Below are positions 44,687-51,658 of a stretch of 64,000 bases of DNA, one piece after another. The notes below the pieces were generated by a model. That model saw nothing but the letters and a program-made list of their open reading frames with translations. It was not told the DNA's origin and did no database searches. A program made the position numbers and the translations under genes. Numbering within the stretch: position 1 is the first letter of the stretch; each line of letters starts with the position of its first letter. The stretch comes from Chloroflexi bacterium bin125 (GTDB taxonomy: Bacteria > Chloroflexota > Dehalococcoidia > Bin125): positions 62,001 through 126,000 of the forward strand of contig MPNM01000007.1 of assembly GCA_002239025.1 (NCBI GenBank), read 5' to 3'.

Positions 44687-45648
44687 TCGCCACCACCTTC
44701 CGCCCCCATGCGGATGCGCGGGTCGAGCAGCGGATAGGTCAGATCAACGACCAGGTTGACCAACACAACGGCGATGGCGAAGAACATGGTCACGCTCTGA
44801 ACGACCAGGAAATCCTGTTGATTGACGACGGCATCGACAAACAGACGACCCATCCCAGGCACGGCAAACACCGTCTCGGTAATCACGGCGCCGCTAAAGA
44901 TCAGACCAGCCTGAAAGCCAAAGACGGTGATGATTGGGATCAGCGCGTTGCGCAGTCCATGACGGACCACGACCACCCGCTCGCGCAGGCCCTTCGCCCG
45001 CGCCGTGCGGATGTAATCGTCGTTGAGCACGTTGATCATCGCCGAGCGCGTCTGGCGCATCAGCAAAGTCGTCGCAGTGAGCGACACCGCAATCACGGGC
45101 AGCGCCATATGACGCATGTTCTCGGCCGGGTCTTCCCAGAAGGGCACATAGCCAAAGATCGGAAACCAGCCCAACTCAAGCCCAAGCACAACAATCAGCG
45201 CGATCCCGGTCAGGAACTCTGGAATCGAGTTGCCGATAATCATCAGCGAGCTGGCGCCCACTTCGGTCTTTGAACCGGGACGCAAGGCAGCCACGACACC
45301 GACCGGAATCGCCACCGAGATCACGACAATCAGGCTGAGAATGCCCAACTGCATTGTCGCGGGCACACGCCGTGAGAAGAGCTCGTTGATCGAAACCTCA
45401 TTGACCAGTGAGGTCCCCAGATCGCCCTGCAGCGCCGACCAGATCCAGTTGCCGTAGCGCTCGACGAGCGGCTTGTCCAGGCCAAGCCGGCGCTTGGTCG
45501 CCTCGATCAGTTCCGGAGTGGCCTCGACGCCGACGATCCCAGCCGCGGGGTCGCCGGGCAGAGCATTCATCAGCGCAAAGACCAGCACGCTAATCACCCA
45601 GAGGATGAACAGCGATGAGAGCAGCCGCGTCGTGATGTAGCTCAGCAT
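44683..45648 (-). CDS. dppB: DppB-like ABC transporter permease (importer 4)
   Basis: A 321-residue permease: VFALMNALPGDPAAGIVG, RLGLDKPLVERYGNW, EAA loop TARAKGLRERVVVVRHGLRN, ITETVFAVPGMGRLF and LVDLTYPLLDPRIRMG. The central loop FGYVPFWEDPAENMRH resembles that of importer 2. It is separated from the binding-protein gene by a 175-base gap holding a repeat element. Confidence 0.9.
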   Translation of the reverse strand: MLSYITTRLLSSLFILWVISVLVFALMNALPGDPAAGIVGVEATPELIEATKRRLGLDKPLVERYGNWIWSALQGDLGTSLVNEVSINELFSRRVPATMQLGILSLIVVISVAIPVGVVAALRPGSKTEVGASSLMIIGNSIPEFLTGIALIVVLGLELGWFPIFGYVPFWEDPAENMRHMALPVIAVSLTATTLLMRQTRSAMINVLNDDYIRTARAKGLRERVVVVRHGLRNALIPIITVFGFQAGLIFSGAVITETVFAVPGMGRLFVDAVVNQQDFLVVQSVTMFFAIAVVLVNLVVDLTYPLLDPRIRMGAEGGGE

Positions 45649-45670
45649 CCTTGATCAGCCCCTCAACTCA

Positions 45671-45797
45671 AACCTCCCCCTCTGGGGGAGGTGCCCCGAA
45701 GGGGCGGAGGGGGCCGCCTGCCGCGCCGCAGACACGCCGCTCTGCGGGGAGAGGCCCCCTCTGTCGCTCCGCGACATCTCCCCCAAGGGGGGAGATC
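45671..45797. repeat. GC-rich inverted repeat inside the importer 4 operon
   Basis: Left arm AACCTCCCCCTCTGGGGGAG plus GTGCCCCGAAGGGGCGG; right arm GGCCCCCTCTGTCGCTCCGC plus GACATCTCCCCCAAGGGGGG. Both arms are palindromic themselves. It is a member of the dispersed family and lies between the binding-protein and dppB genes, where it could lower expression of the permeases relative to the binding protein (inference). Confidence 0.6.
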
Positions 45798-45823
45798 TTG
45801 ATCGGACCTTCTCTAGCCTCCGC

Positions 45824-47713
45824 TCAGATGTTGTTGAACCAGAGGTACTTGTAACCCAACCCCTTGGGGAACCCGAAGAAGGGGATCAGTTCGAAGCCCT
45901 CCACATGCTCCTGCGCTGTCCAGCCTGCCGGCCATTGCGCAATGTATGCCGACCACATGTGCTCTGCCTCCGCCTCGAAGACCTTCTCATACAAGGGGAT
46001 GCGGTCGTCCTGGCTGGCCGGGATTGCGGCATCCCAGACCAACTGCTCGGTCGACTGAAGATTGGCCAGCACCTGGTCGTTGGGATACTGACTGAGGTCC
46101 GCCCGACCTGTACGCGGCCCGCCCTCCGGCGATCCGTACATCCAGTTCTGCAGACCCTCGAACTTCGGTCGTAGGACCGGGTCGGGATCAAACGGCGACT
46201 CCCAGGACAGCGTCGAAATCGTCCAGTCGGTCGACGCCAGGAGGCGGTCGATGATCACGGCCTCTGTGCCCTTGATGAACTCCATCTCGATCCCGACGTC
46301 ACGCAACTGCGCATTGACCGGTTCGGTGACGACCGTCTGGAACTCGGCGGTGAAGCTGAGCTGGACACCCTTCACCCCGTCGCCGAAGCCGGCGGCGTCC
46401 ATTAGCTCGTGCGCCATCTGCTGGTCTTGTTCGCCGTAGTAGTTCTTGTCCTTCGGCAGCGCCCAGCTTTCCACCGATACGTTTGCTCGCGCCGGCTGCC
46501 CGAGTCCCTCCCATGCGACGTCGTTGATCGCATTGCGGTCGAGCGCCTTGTTGTACGCATGCCGCAGGCGCGGATCGCGGAAGATGTTCATCCCCTCGTT
46601 GGCGTTCGGGTTGAGGTTGAACCAGGACATCGTCCAGGTCTGCGCCGTGCCCTGGATCACCTGGCGGCCGTCCGCTTCCAGGTCCGCGCGGAAGTCGGAG
46701 TTGATTCCACCGGTGGGGAAGAAGATGTCGATGTCGCCATTGAGGTACGCGTTGAGCGCGGTGTTCTGGTCGGGAATGATGTTCTGTACGAACCCGTCCA
46801 GGTGGACGTTCTCGTTGTCCCAGTAACCGTCCCAGCGTTCGCCTACCCAGCGCTCGCCGGGCTCGTGCACGACGTGCTTCAGGTGACCGGCGCCGACCGG
46901 ATTGGTGATCGCCGTGTCGAAGTGTTCCGGCGAGATCAACAGGCCGGTTCCCGGGAACTGCTGGAAGAAGACCAGCGTCGGACCGAATGGCTCGGTGTTG
47001 ACCATCTTCCAGGTCGAAGCGTCGGTGGCCTCGAAGTTTGCCGCCTTGGCGATTCCGCCGCGGTTGCGAGTCCCGCCGGCAAGGTCCTCGGTGTCGCGAA
47101 TCCGCTCCATGTTGAGTTGTACCGCATTCGCGTCGACCGGGGCGCCGTCGTGGAAGATCGCGCCGTCACGCATCGTGAAGATGTAGGTCACGTCGTCGGG
47201 AATCTCGATGTTGGAGGCCAACATCGGCGTGACTCTCGCCTGGCTGTCGAAGCCGATCAGACGGTCGTAGATGTGCTGCCAGTAGCCCAGCGCATCGCCG
47301 CCGCTGACGCCGATATGCGGGTCAAATCCACCGGAGGGATCCTCGAACCAGCTGTGTTGCAGGATGCCACCGCGCTTCGGCCCGCCGGTCGCTTGAGCGG
47401 TCTGTTGCGCTTGCTCCTGCTGCTGCGCCTGCGCAACCGCAGCCTGCTGTTCCTGATCTTCCTGCTGCATGGCCTGTTGTTCGGCTTGCTGCTCGGCCTG
47501 GTCCTGCTGCATTGCCTGCTGTTGTTGATCGGCCTGCTGCTGAGTCTGCGCCGCCGCCGGCTGATCGTCGTCATCGTCGTCGTCGTCGTCGCCGCCGCAA
47601 CCGACCAGCGCCAGCCCAGCCGCGCCAACCCCAGCCCGCGCCGAGGCCCGCAACAGCGACCGCCTGCTCAACTGGCGATGCTTCATCCGCTGCCAATAGT
47701 TGCGCTCGCTCAT
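45824..47713 (-). CDS. Tat-exported lipoprotein, family 5 solute-binding protein (importer 4)
   Basis: A 629-residue precursor starting MSERNYWQRMKHRQ, with SRRSLLR and lipobox LVGC followed by GG and nine Asp, the longest acidic run of the four copies. The Gln-rich linker spans about 70 residues (QQQADQQQQAM, QAEQQAEQQAM). PKRGGILQHSW starts the SBP_bac_5 domain; DGAPVDANAVQLNMERIRD, DPRLRHAYNKALDRNAI and AHELMDAAGFG are conserved. Upstream in-frame GTG 47725 is possible, but ATG 47713 matches the paralogues. It serves the permeases at 44683 and 43760. Confidence 0.9.
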   Translation of the reverse strand: MSERNYWQRMKHRQLSRRSLLRASARAGVGAAGLALVGCGGDDDDDDDDDQPAAAQTQQQADQQQQAMQQDQAEQQAEQQAMQQEDQEQQAAVAQAQQQEQAQQTAQATGGPKRGGILQHSWFEDPSGGFDPHIGVSGGDALGYWQHIYDRLIGFDSQARVTPMLASNIEIPDDVTYIFTMRDGAIFHDGAPVDANAVQLNMERIRDTEDLAGGTRNRGGIAKAANFEATDASTWKMVNTEPFGPTLVFFQQFPGTGLLISPEHFDTAITNPVGAGHLKHVVHEPGERWVGERWDGYWDNENVHLDGFVQNIIPDQNTALNAYLNGDIDIFFPTGGINSDFRADLEADGRQVIQGTAQTWTMSWFNLNPNANEGMNIFRDPRLRHAYNKALDRNAINDVAWEGLGQPARANVSVESWALPKDKNYYGEQDQQMAHELMDAAGFGDGVKGVQLSFTAEFQTVVTEPVNAQLRDVGIEMEFIKGTEAVIIDRLLASTDWTISTLSWESPFDPDPVLRPKFEGLQNWMYGSPEGGPRTGRADLSQYPNDQVLANLQSTEQLVWDAAIPASQDDRIPLYEKVFEAEAEHMWSAYIAQWPAGWTAQEHVEGFELIPFFGFPKGLGYKYLWFNNI

Positions 47714-47765
47714 TTGGACAATCACTCTCTACGCCGACCAAAACTGTTCGGCAACTCGTAGAGAA

Positions 47766-47794
47766 AGTATGCCTAGCCAGAATTGCCTTTGCAA
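47766..47794 (-). promoter_or_regulatory. Shared-type promoter upstream of importer 4
   Basis: Minus strand: TTGCAA (47794-47789), 17 bases, CATACT (47771-47766), again with TAGG before the -10 and the ATG 52 bases on. The leader has GTAGAGAGTG as in importer 3. The rest of the gap to 47912 holds a degenerate GC-rich repeat (about 47846-47905) and no gene. Confidence 0.7.
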
Positions 47795-47912
47795 CCCAGG
47801 TCAGCGAACGGAGAGCAGGCCGCAACCCCGTCCTCGCCTCCAAGGCTCCCCCAGGCTTGAACAGGGGCGGGGACGTGCCCTTCCCCTCGGCGGGGATCCG
47901 CAAATGCGCTGT

Positions 47913-48325
47913 TTACGACGGTGCTCGAATCAAATCCAACTCTGGGATTCCTTCGAAGTCCCCGTCAGTTGTGGCAAGTGGGCACTGCAACAACAGCGCT
48001 GAAGCTGCGATCCAGGCATCAGCAGTCTTGAGTTGGTGCCCGGCTGATTCCCGTTCGCTGCGCAGGTGAGCGCAGATTTCTATCAACTCTGGACTGACCC
48101 CGATTAGCTCGTACTGATCTAGATGACGCCGCAGTTGGTTCATCCTTCTGGCGCCCCAACCGCCCTTGATTGCGCCGAACAAAGCCTCTTCCTGGGTCTG
48201 AAAGGAAATGATGGCGCGCCACCCGGCGATTGCATTCTGGTAGTAGTCGGCTGGGGCGAATTCGCAAAGAAGAGCGAGACGACCGATGTGTCGAGCACGA
48301 CCAGGTCCGTGCTCGGAGTGGTCAT
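47913..48325 (-). pseudogene. VapC-like PIN toxin gene with a frameshift
   Basis: From ATG 48325 the frame reads MTTPSTDLVVLDTSVVSLFF (PIN start, catalytic Asp in LDTS), then loses frame after ANSPQP near 48247. In the next frame the protein continues YYQNAIAGWRAIISFQTQEE, LFGAIKGGWGARRMNQLR, LKTADAWIAASALLLQCPLA and TTDGDFEGIPELDL, i.e. the rest of an ordinary PIN toxin of about 137 residues with its later Asp residues. A single-base loss at CCGACTACTACC explains it. It overlaps its antitoxin gene by four bases. Sequencing error or a true disabling mutation cannot be told apart here. Confidence 0.82.
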
Positions 48326-48606
48326 GCCTCGCGTCCCTCGCGAATGGCGCGGTTGAATGCGTCCCATTCCTCGTCCGTCAGGTCAATTCGAACGAGTTCG
48401 TCGGGATTGAAGATTTTCGGTTCGGGATTGTTCAGAAAGGCGTCCAGGTCGAACGGTTTCAGCAACGCAGCGAGCTGCGCTTCGGTTGACTCCGTGTCCG
48501 TGACGCCCTCGACGGTCACCACGACCTCACAGCCGTCCTGGAGTTCGAGTGACTCCAGCGGCGTTAACACACCCTCAGCAAATCTGGCTCTCACACGGAT
48601 GGTCAC
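48322..48606 (-). CDS. DUF104/AF2212-type antitoxin
   Basis: A 94-residue protein opening (GTG)-TIRVRARFAEGVLTPLESLEL then DGCEVVVTVEG, the beta-rich DUF104 antitoxin start that commonly accompanies PIN toxins. The tail DEEWDAFNRAIREGREA is amphipathic and probably binds the toxin. AGGGAGG precedes the GTG. It is the intact first gene of a pair whose toxin is frameshifted. Confidence 0.78.
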   Translation of the reverse strand: MTIRVRARFAEGVLTPLESLELQDGCEVVVTVEGVTDTESTEAQLAALLKPFDLDAFLNNPEPKIFNPDELVRIDLTDEEWDAFNRAIREGREA

Positions 48607-48636
48607 GGCAGGCCTCCCTGAGGCTCCAGTCTACCG

Positions 48637-48702
48637 AGCCGTCGCTCGATCACCGCCGACAGCGCCCTGCGAATCGCAAAAGCCCTCGGAACCACCCCCG
48701 AG
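48637..48702 (+). repeat. 66-bp truncated duplicate of part of higA
   Basis: Bases 48637-48702 match 49180-49245, inside higA, with only three differences over 66 bases. The original encodes SRRSITADSALRIAKALGTT (end of the HTH and start of the next helix). The copy has no start or stop context and lies just upstream of higB on the same strand. Confidence 0.88.
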
Positions 48703-48761
48703 CGGAGCCCCGCCCCATTCCACGCCGCCACTACTAACGCAATGCGTTACCATCGTTCCCA

Positions 48762-49040
48762 GTGAAGCGATTCCGCAACCGCGACACCGAACGACTCTTC
48801 CAGGGGAGGCATGTACGACGACTGCCGCCAGACATCCATCGACGAGCACGCATGCGACTCCAGCGTGTAATCGCCGCTGCCGCGCTCAGCGATCTGCGCG
48901 TGCCGCCCTCACATCGTCTCGAGGCGCTCAGCGGCGACAGAGCAGGCCAGCACAGCATCCGCATCAACGACCAGTGGCGCGTCTGCTTCATCTGGACCGA
49001 GCATGGCGCGATGGAGATTGAAGTTGTCGACTACCACTGA
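48762..49040 (+). CDS. higB: HigB-like toxin (RelE superfamily)
   Basis: A 92-residue protein: KRFRNRDTERLFQGRHVRR, LQRVIAAAALSDLRVPPSHRLEAL, and GQHSIRINDQWRVCFIWTEHGAMEIEVVDYH, the HigB/RelE-type ribosome-dependent mRNA endonuclease pattern with the conserved Arg in SIRINDQWRV and the terminal His in VDYH. Toxin-first order with an HTH antitoxin downstream is the higBA arrangement. GTG 48762 is the start. A 10-base gap separates it from higA. Confidence 0.88.
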   Translation: MKRFRNRDTERLFQGRHVRRLPPDIHRRARMRLQRVIAAAALSDLRVPPSHRLEALSGDRAGQHSIRINDQWRVCFIWTEHGAMEIEVVDYH

Positions 49041-49050
49041 GGACCAAATC

Positions 49051-49341
49051 ATGACCACCGCAGCCCCCATTCATCCCGGAGAGCACCTCGCCGAGTTCCT
49101 CGAAGAGCTGGGCATCACCCAGTACCGACTCGCCAAGACCATCGGCGTCCCCCAGGTCCGCATCAGCGACATCGTCCACAGCCGCCGCTCAATCACCGCC
49201 GACAGCGCCCTGAGAATCGCAAAAGCCCTCGGAACCACCCCCGAGTTCTGGCTCAACCTCCAGCGCATCTACGACCTCGACACCGCCCGCGCCACAACCA
49301 ACTTCGACGACATCGTGCCGCTCGTCGATACATCAATCTGA
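49051..49341 (+). CDS. higA: HigA-like HTH antitoxin
   Basis: A 96-residue protein with a Cro/C1-type HTH of the HigA/VapI group: HPGEHLAEFLEELGITQYRLA, VPQVRISDIVHSRRSIT and GTTPEFWLNLQRIYDL. It binds HigB and the operon promoter. ATG 49051 has GAGGA eight bases upstream; the frame is open to 49003 but that overlaps higB. Part of its coding sequence is duplicated at 48637-48702. Confidence 0.9.
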   Translation: MTTAAPIHPGEHLAEFLEELGITQYRLAKTIGVPQVRISDIVHSRRSITADSALRIAKALGTTPEFWLNLQRIYDLDTARATTNFDDIVPLVDTSI

Positions 49342-49354
49342 ATCCAACCATCAA

Positions 49355-49560
49355 AGGCCTCCCCCTCGGGGAGAGGTGCCCTTCACGTGAGGAGGGGGGC
49401 TCCCCGCCTTCTCCCTCACTCAAACCTACCCCGCGTCTGTCATTCCAGCCCCGATCGCGAATCCCGTTCCCACTCCTCGCTCCCCCCGCAAGGAGAGCTG
49501 CCTAAGGCTGAGAGGACACGTGCGCCCGCATCCGATGAGCGAGGACCCGTTCCTTTGTTG
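49355..49560. repeat. Degenerate GC-rich repeats in the gap after higA
   Basis: AGGCCTCCCCCTCGGGGAGA and a GTGCCCTTCACGTGAGGAGGGG block, then a GTCTGTCATTCCAGCCCCGA segment related to the 10028 hairpin, then GCTCCCCCCGCAAGGAGAGC and TGCCTAAGGCTGAGAGGA. These are at least three decayed repeat pieces in the 397-base gap 49342-49738, which otherwise shows nothing I can name. Confidence 0.5.
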
Positions 49561-49738
49561 CGCTGCGCGGATTATTGACATCCCCCAAGGACCACCCTTG
49601 CGGCTTCGGCGAGTTGACGTAACAGGATCGGCTGCGGCCCAAGAGCCCGTGTTGAGAAGCTAGTCGACCTGCCCGAGTAACCACAGCGCGTCTATCCTCG
49701 ATGTACGATGTGTTGATTGCAGTGAGCAGGAGACTAGG

Positions 49739-50389
49739 GTGCCTCTCAGCAGCTTTACGACCTACAATCTGACGCTCATCGCGCCGCCACCCACGCAGAC
49801 TGGCAGTTCGTCGGATGAACTTGTGAACATTACGGCCATGATGCCGCAGCCGTTTCGAATTTACGAGGTCCCCGGCGGGAATGAGATTGCAAATCTGCAG
49901 CAGGGACTCACGATCGCCTTGACTCCTCCGAGGATCGTGATTGCCGATCACTCAGGACAGTCCCCGCCGCAAGCGCAGATGATCACAGCCGCCAAGGTGC
50001 TCATTGATGCGCTGACGCTCGCTGAGACCCAAGTTGAGTCTTACGGCTGGAACGCCGATGTCCTCATGGACTGTTCGGGTGCAGATCGCTTGCTGGGGGA
50101 GCTGTTGAGCCCAAACCGGATTGAGGAATTGCTCGGCAAAAGCCGCACTGGCCGGTGGGCAGCAGAGCGAATCGAGATTTCTGCTCCTGCTGAGTTCTCC
50201 GATCAGATCAAGATCGTCCTCAACCCGGAACAGCAATCAGACTCTCACGGCATCCGTCTGCTACTCAATGCCCACTTCGACTCCACCCCAGATTCGTCAG
50301 ATATCGAACGCCAAGCGCAAGAATTCTCCAAGCTGTCACAGGAGGTCTTGGAAACGCTCTTGCAATACTGGGATGAGGCCCGATCATGA
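49739..50389 (+). CDS. Unrecognised protein, first gene of a three-gene overlapping set
   Basis: A 216-residue soluble protein with no signal peptide, membrane segment or motif that I recognise. The N-terminal half is strand-rich (FTTYNLTLIAPPP, FRIYEVPG, ALTPPRIVIAD) and the rest mixes helices and strands (RWAAERIEISAPAEF, HGIRLLLNAHFDS), ending in a helix (SQEVLETLLQYWDEARS). It starts at GTG 49739 with AGGAG upstream and overlaps the next gene by four bases (ATGA). Base composition is visibly less GC-rich than the metabolic genes, suggesting transfer. Being the first gene, it may set expression of the two following ones. Function unknown. Confidence 0.75.
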   Translation: MPLSSFTTYNLTLIAPPPTQTGSSSDELVNITAMMPQPFRIYEVPGGNEIANLQQGLTIALTPPRIVIADHSGQSPPQAQMITAAKVLIDALTLAETQVESYGWNADVLMDCSGADRLLGELLSPNRIEELLGKSRTGRWAAERIEISAPAEFSDQIKIVLNPEQQSDSHGIRLLLNAHFDSTPDSSDIERQAQEFSKLSQEVLETLLQYWDEARS

Positions 50390-51114
50390 CCACAGCACCA
50401 CCCCAACCTGAGGGCGCAATCTGGCAGTACGGTTTTGGAGTGCCTGCTGATATGTTGCACGGCGCTCACGGCACCGCTTCCAATCCAAGCAGAACTATGA
50501 ACGTGCTATCTGATCCCATGCATGGGTCGATGGCCGACATCTATGGGGAATCAGCGTACGAAATGCTGGCTCGCCAGAATATGGGACACGTCGCCTTCCA
50601 GGCCTATTGGCAAGAGCCCGAGAATCTGGAACGAGATTCGCACAAGACGATCAACATGGTAAATGCGGCCAAGCTGGGAGTGGTCGGATATCCCATGATG
50701 ACAATCGGTTTGCCAGAAGCTTCTCCTAGGTCATTTCCTGACAAGTCTGACTTCGTCATCTCCCGAGCTCTCCAGTACGACGCACTGCGCTTCGTCTCGT
50801 GGCTTGAAGGTTGGGACGGGGAGGACGGGGAGCGCATTCACTGCGATGTGGCCTTCCGCGCTCTCGAGATAGTCAGCCGGCTAAGGTCCGAGTTCGACGA
50901 ACCGTTTTTTGCGCCTGCTCCAAGCGGCGCCATCCTGCTCCAGTGGAAAATCTCCGACGGAACTGTTGTCGATGTCTTTGTGGAGAGCGCAGAGACATTT
51001 CCCGAATGCGCCGTGCTGACCAAGGATGACTCCGTGGACGATGTCGAACTCTCGAGTCTTTCCGACTTGCGCTCACTGCTCCGCAATCTCGAATCGGCGT
51101 CGGCGTCACACTGA
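50386..51114 (+). CDS. Unrecognised protein, second gene of the three-gene set
   Basis: A 242-residue soluble protein. The first about 125 residues (YGESAYEMLARQNMGHVAFQ and following) are not recognised. The second part, WLEGWDGEDGERIHCDVAFR, then EPFFAPAPSGAILLQWKISD and TVVDVFVESAE, resembles from memory a widespread uncharacterised family with a PxPxGGIxLEW-like strand that travels with a partner encoded directly downstream, as here. It overlaps the first gene by four bases and the third by one (TGATG). No enzymatic motif is visible. A role beside restriction or toxin genes is inferred from location only. Confidence 0.72.
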   Translation: MTTAPPQPEGAIWQYGFGVPADMLHGAHGTASNPSRTMNVLSDPMHGSMADIYGESAYEMLARQNMGHVAFQAYWQEPENLERDSHKTINMVNAAKLGVVGYPMMTIGLPEASPRSFPDKSDFVISRALQYDALRFVSWLEGWDGEDGERIHCDVAFRALEIVSRLRSEFDEPFFAPAPSGAILLQWKISDGTVVDVFVESAETFPECAVLTKDDSVDDVELSSLSDLRSLLRNLESASASH

Positions 51115-51599
51115 TGCCTGCGACCAACAATTTGACACCTGCTGTTGATCACGAGCAGGCGCTCAGGCTGCTGCTGCCCGTGTGGGTCCGCGAGAAAGAG
51201 GTCACCGCCGCCGCGTTTCACAATCGTCCTCCGGGCAATCCGAAGCGGGTGGAAATCTCAGTGTTCGTCCAGGATCGACTACCGTCGCAAGATGGCAATG
51301 TGCTGCACGTCGGGAAATTCGCCGATCGTGGGCGTGCTCGATTGTTGGTCGAAACAATCAGGTCGGTGTCATACCTGAAGAGCGGTACATTGATCCCAGC
51401 GGAGTTCGATATCTCAATCACCGGAGAAGCTGAACATCCGTTAGCCGCCTATGGCAATGCTCATGGACACGTATCTGGACCGACACATAGGGAGAAGGCA
51501 GCTAGTGCCCTTGCAAACGCCTTCAACGTCCATGGTTACCTCGATAGAATCCCCATCAAGCCGATTGGCCCTCCGCCTGATACATCGCAGTTTCAATAG
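51114..51599 (+). CDS. Unrecognised protein, third gene of the three-gene set
   Basis: A 161-residue soluble protein. LLPVWVREKEVTAAAFHNRP, PKRVEISVFVQDRL and GKFADRGRARLLVETIRSV fit the downstream partner of the uncharacterised pair mentioned for the preceding gene, in which a xxVxxxxIxxxAFxP segment precedes a short strand block and a 'position in gene list' helix. C-terminal HREKAASALANAFNVHGYLD is helical. No catalytic residues can be proposed. It ends 59 bases before the methyltransferase start at 51659. Confidence 0.72.
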   Translation: MPATNNLTPAVDHEQALRLLLPVWVREKEVTAAAFHNRPPGNPKRVEISVFVQDRLPSQDGNVLHVGKFADRGRARLLVETIRSVSYLKSGTLIPAEFDISITGEAEHPLAAYGNAHGHVSGPTHREKAASALANAFNVHGYLDRIPIKPIGPPPDTSQFQ

Positions 51600-51658
51600 A
51601 TGACTCAGGCAACTCCTTGGTCGATTCACACCTTTGTGACACTGAGAGACCCCACCAA

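Noticed and set aside
46409-47761. A 450-codon open frame on the plus strand opposite the importer 4 binding protein, rich in Leu
   Set aside because: It is the antisense of the Gln/CAG-rich linker and binding domain; the minus-strand protein has clear signal, lipobox and SBP motifs.
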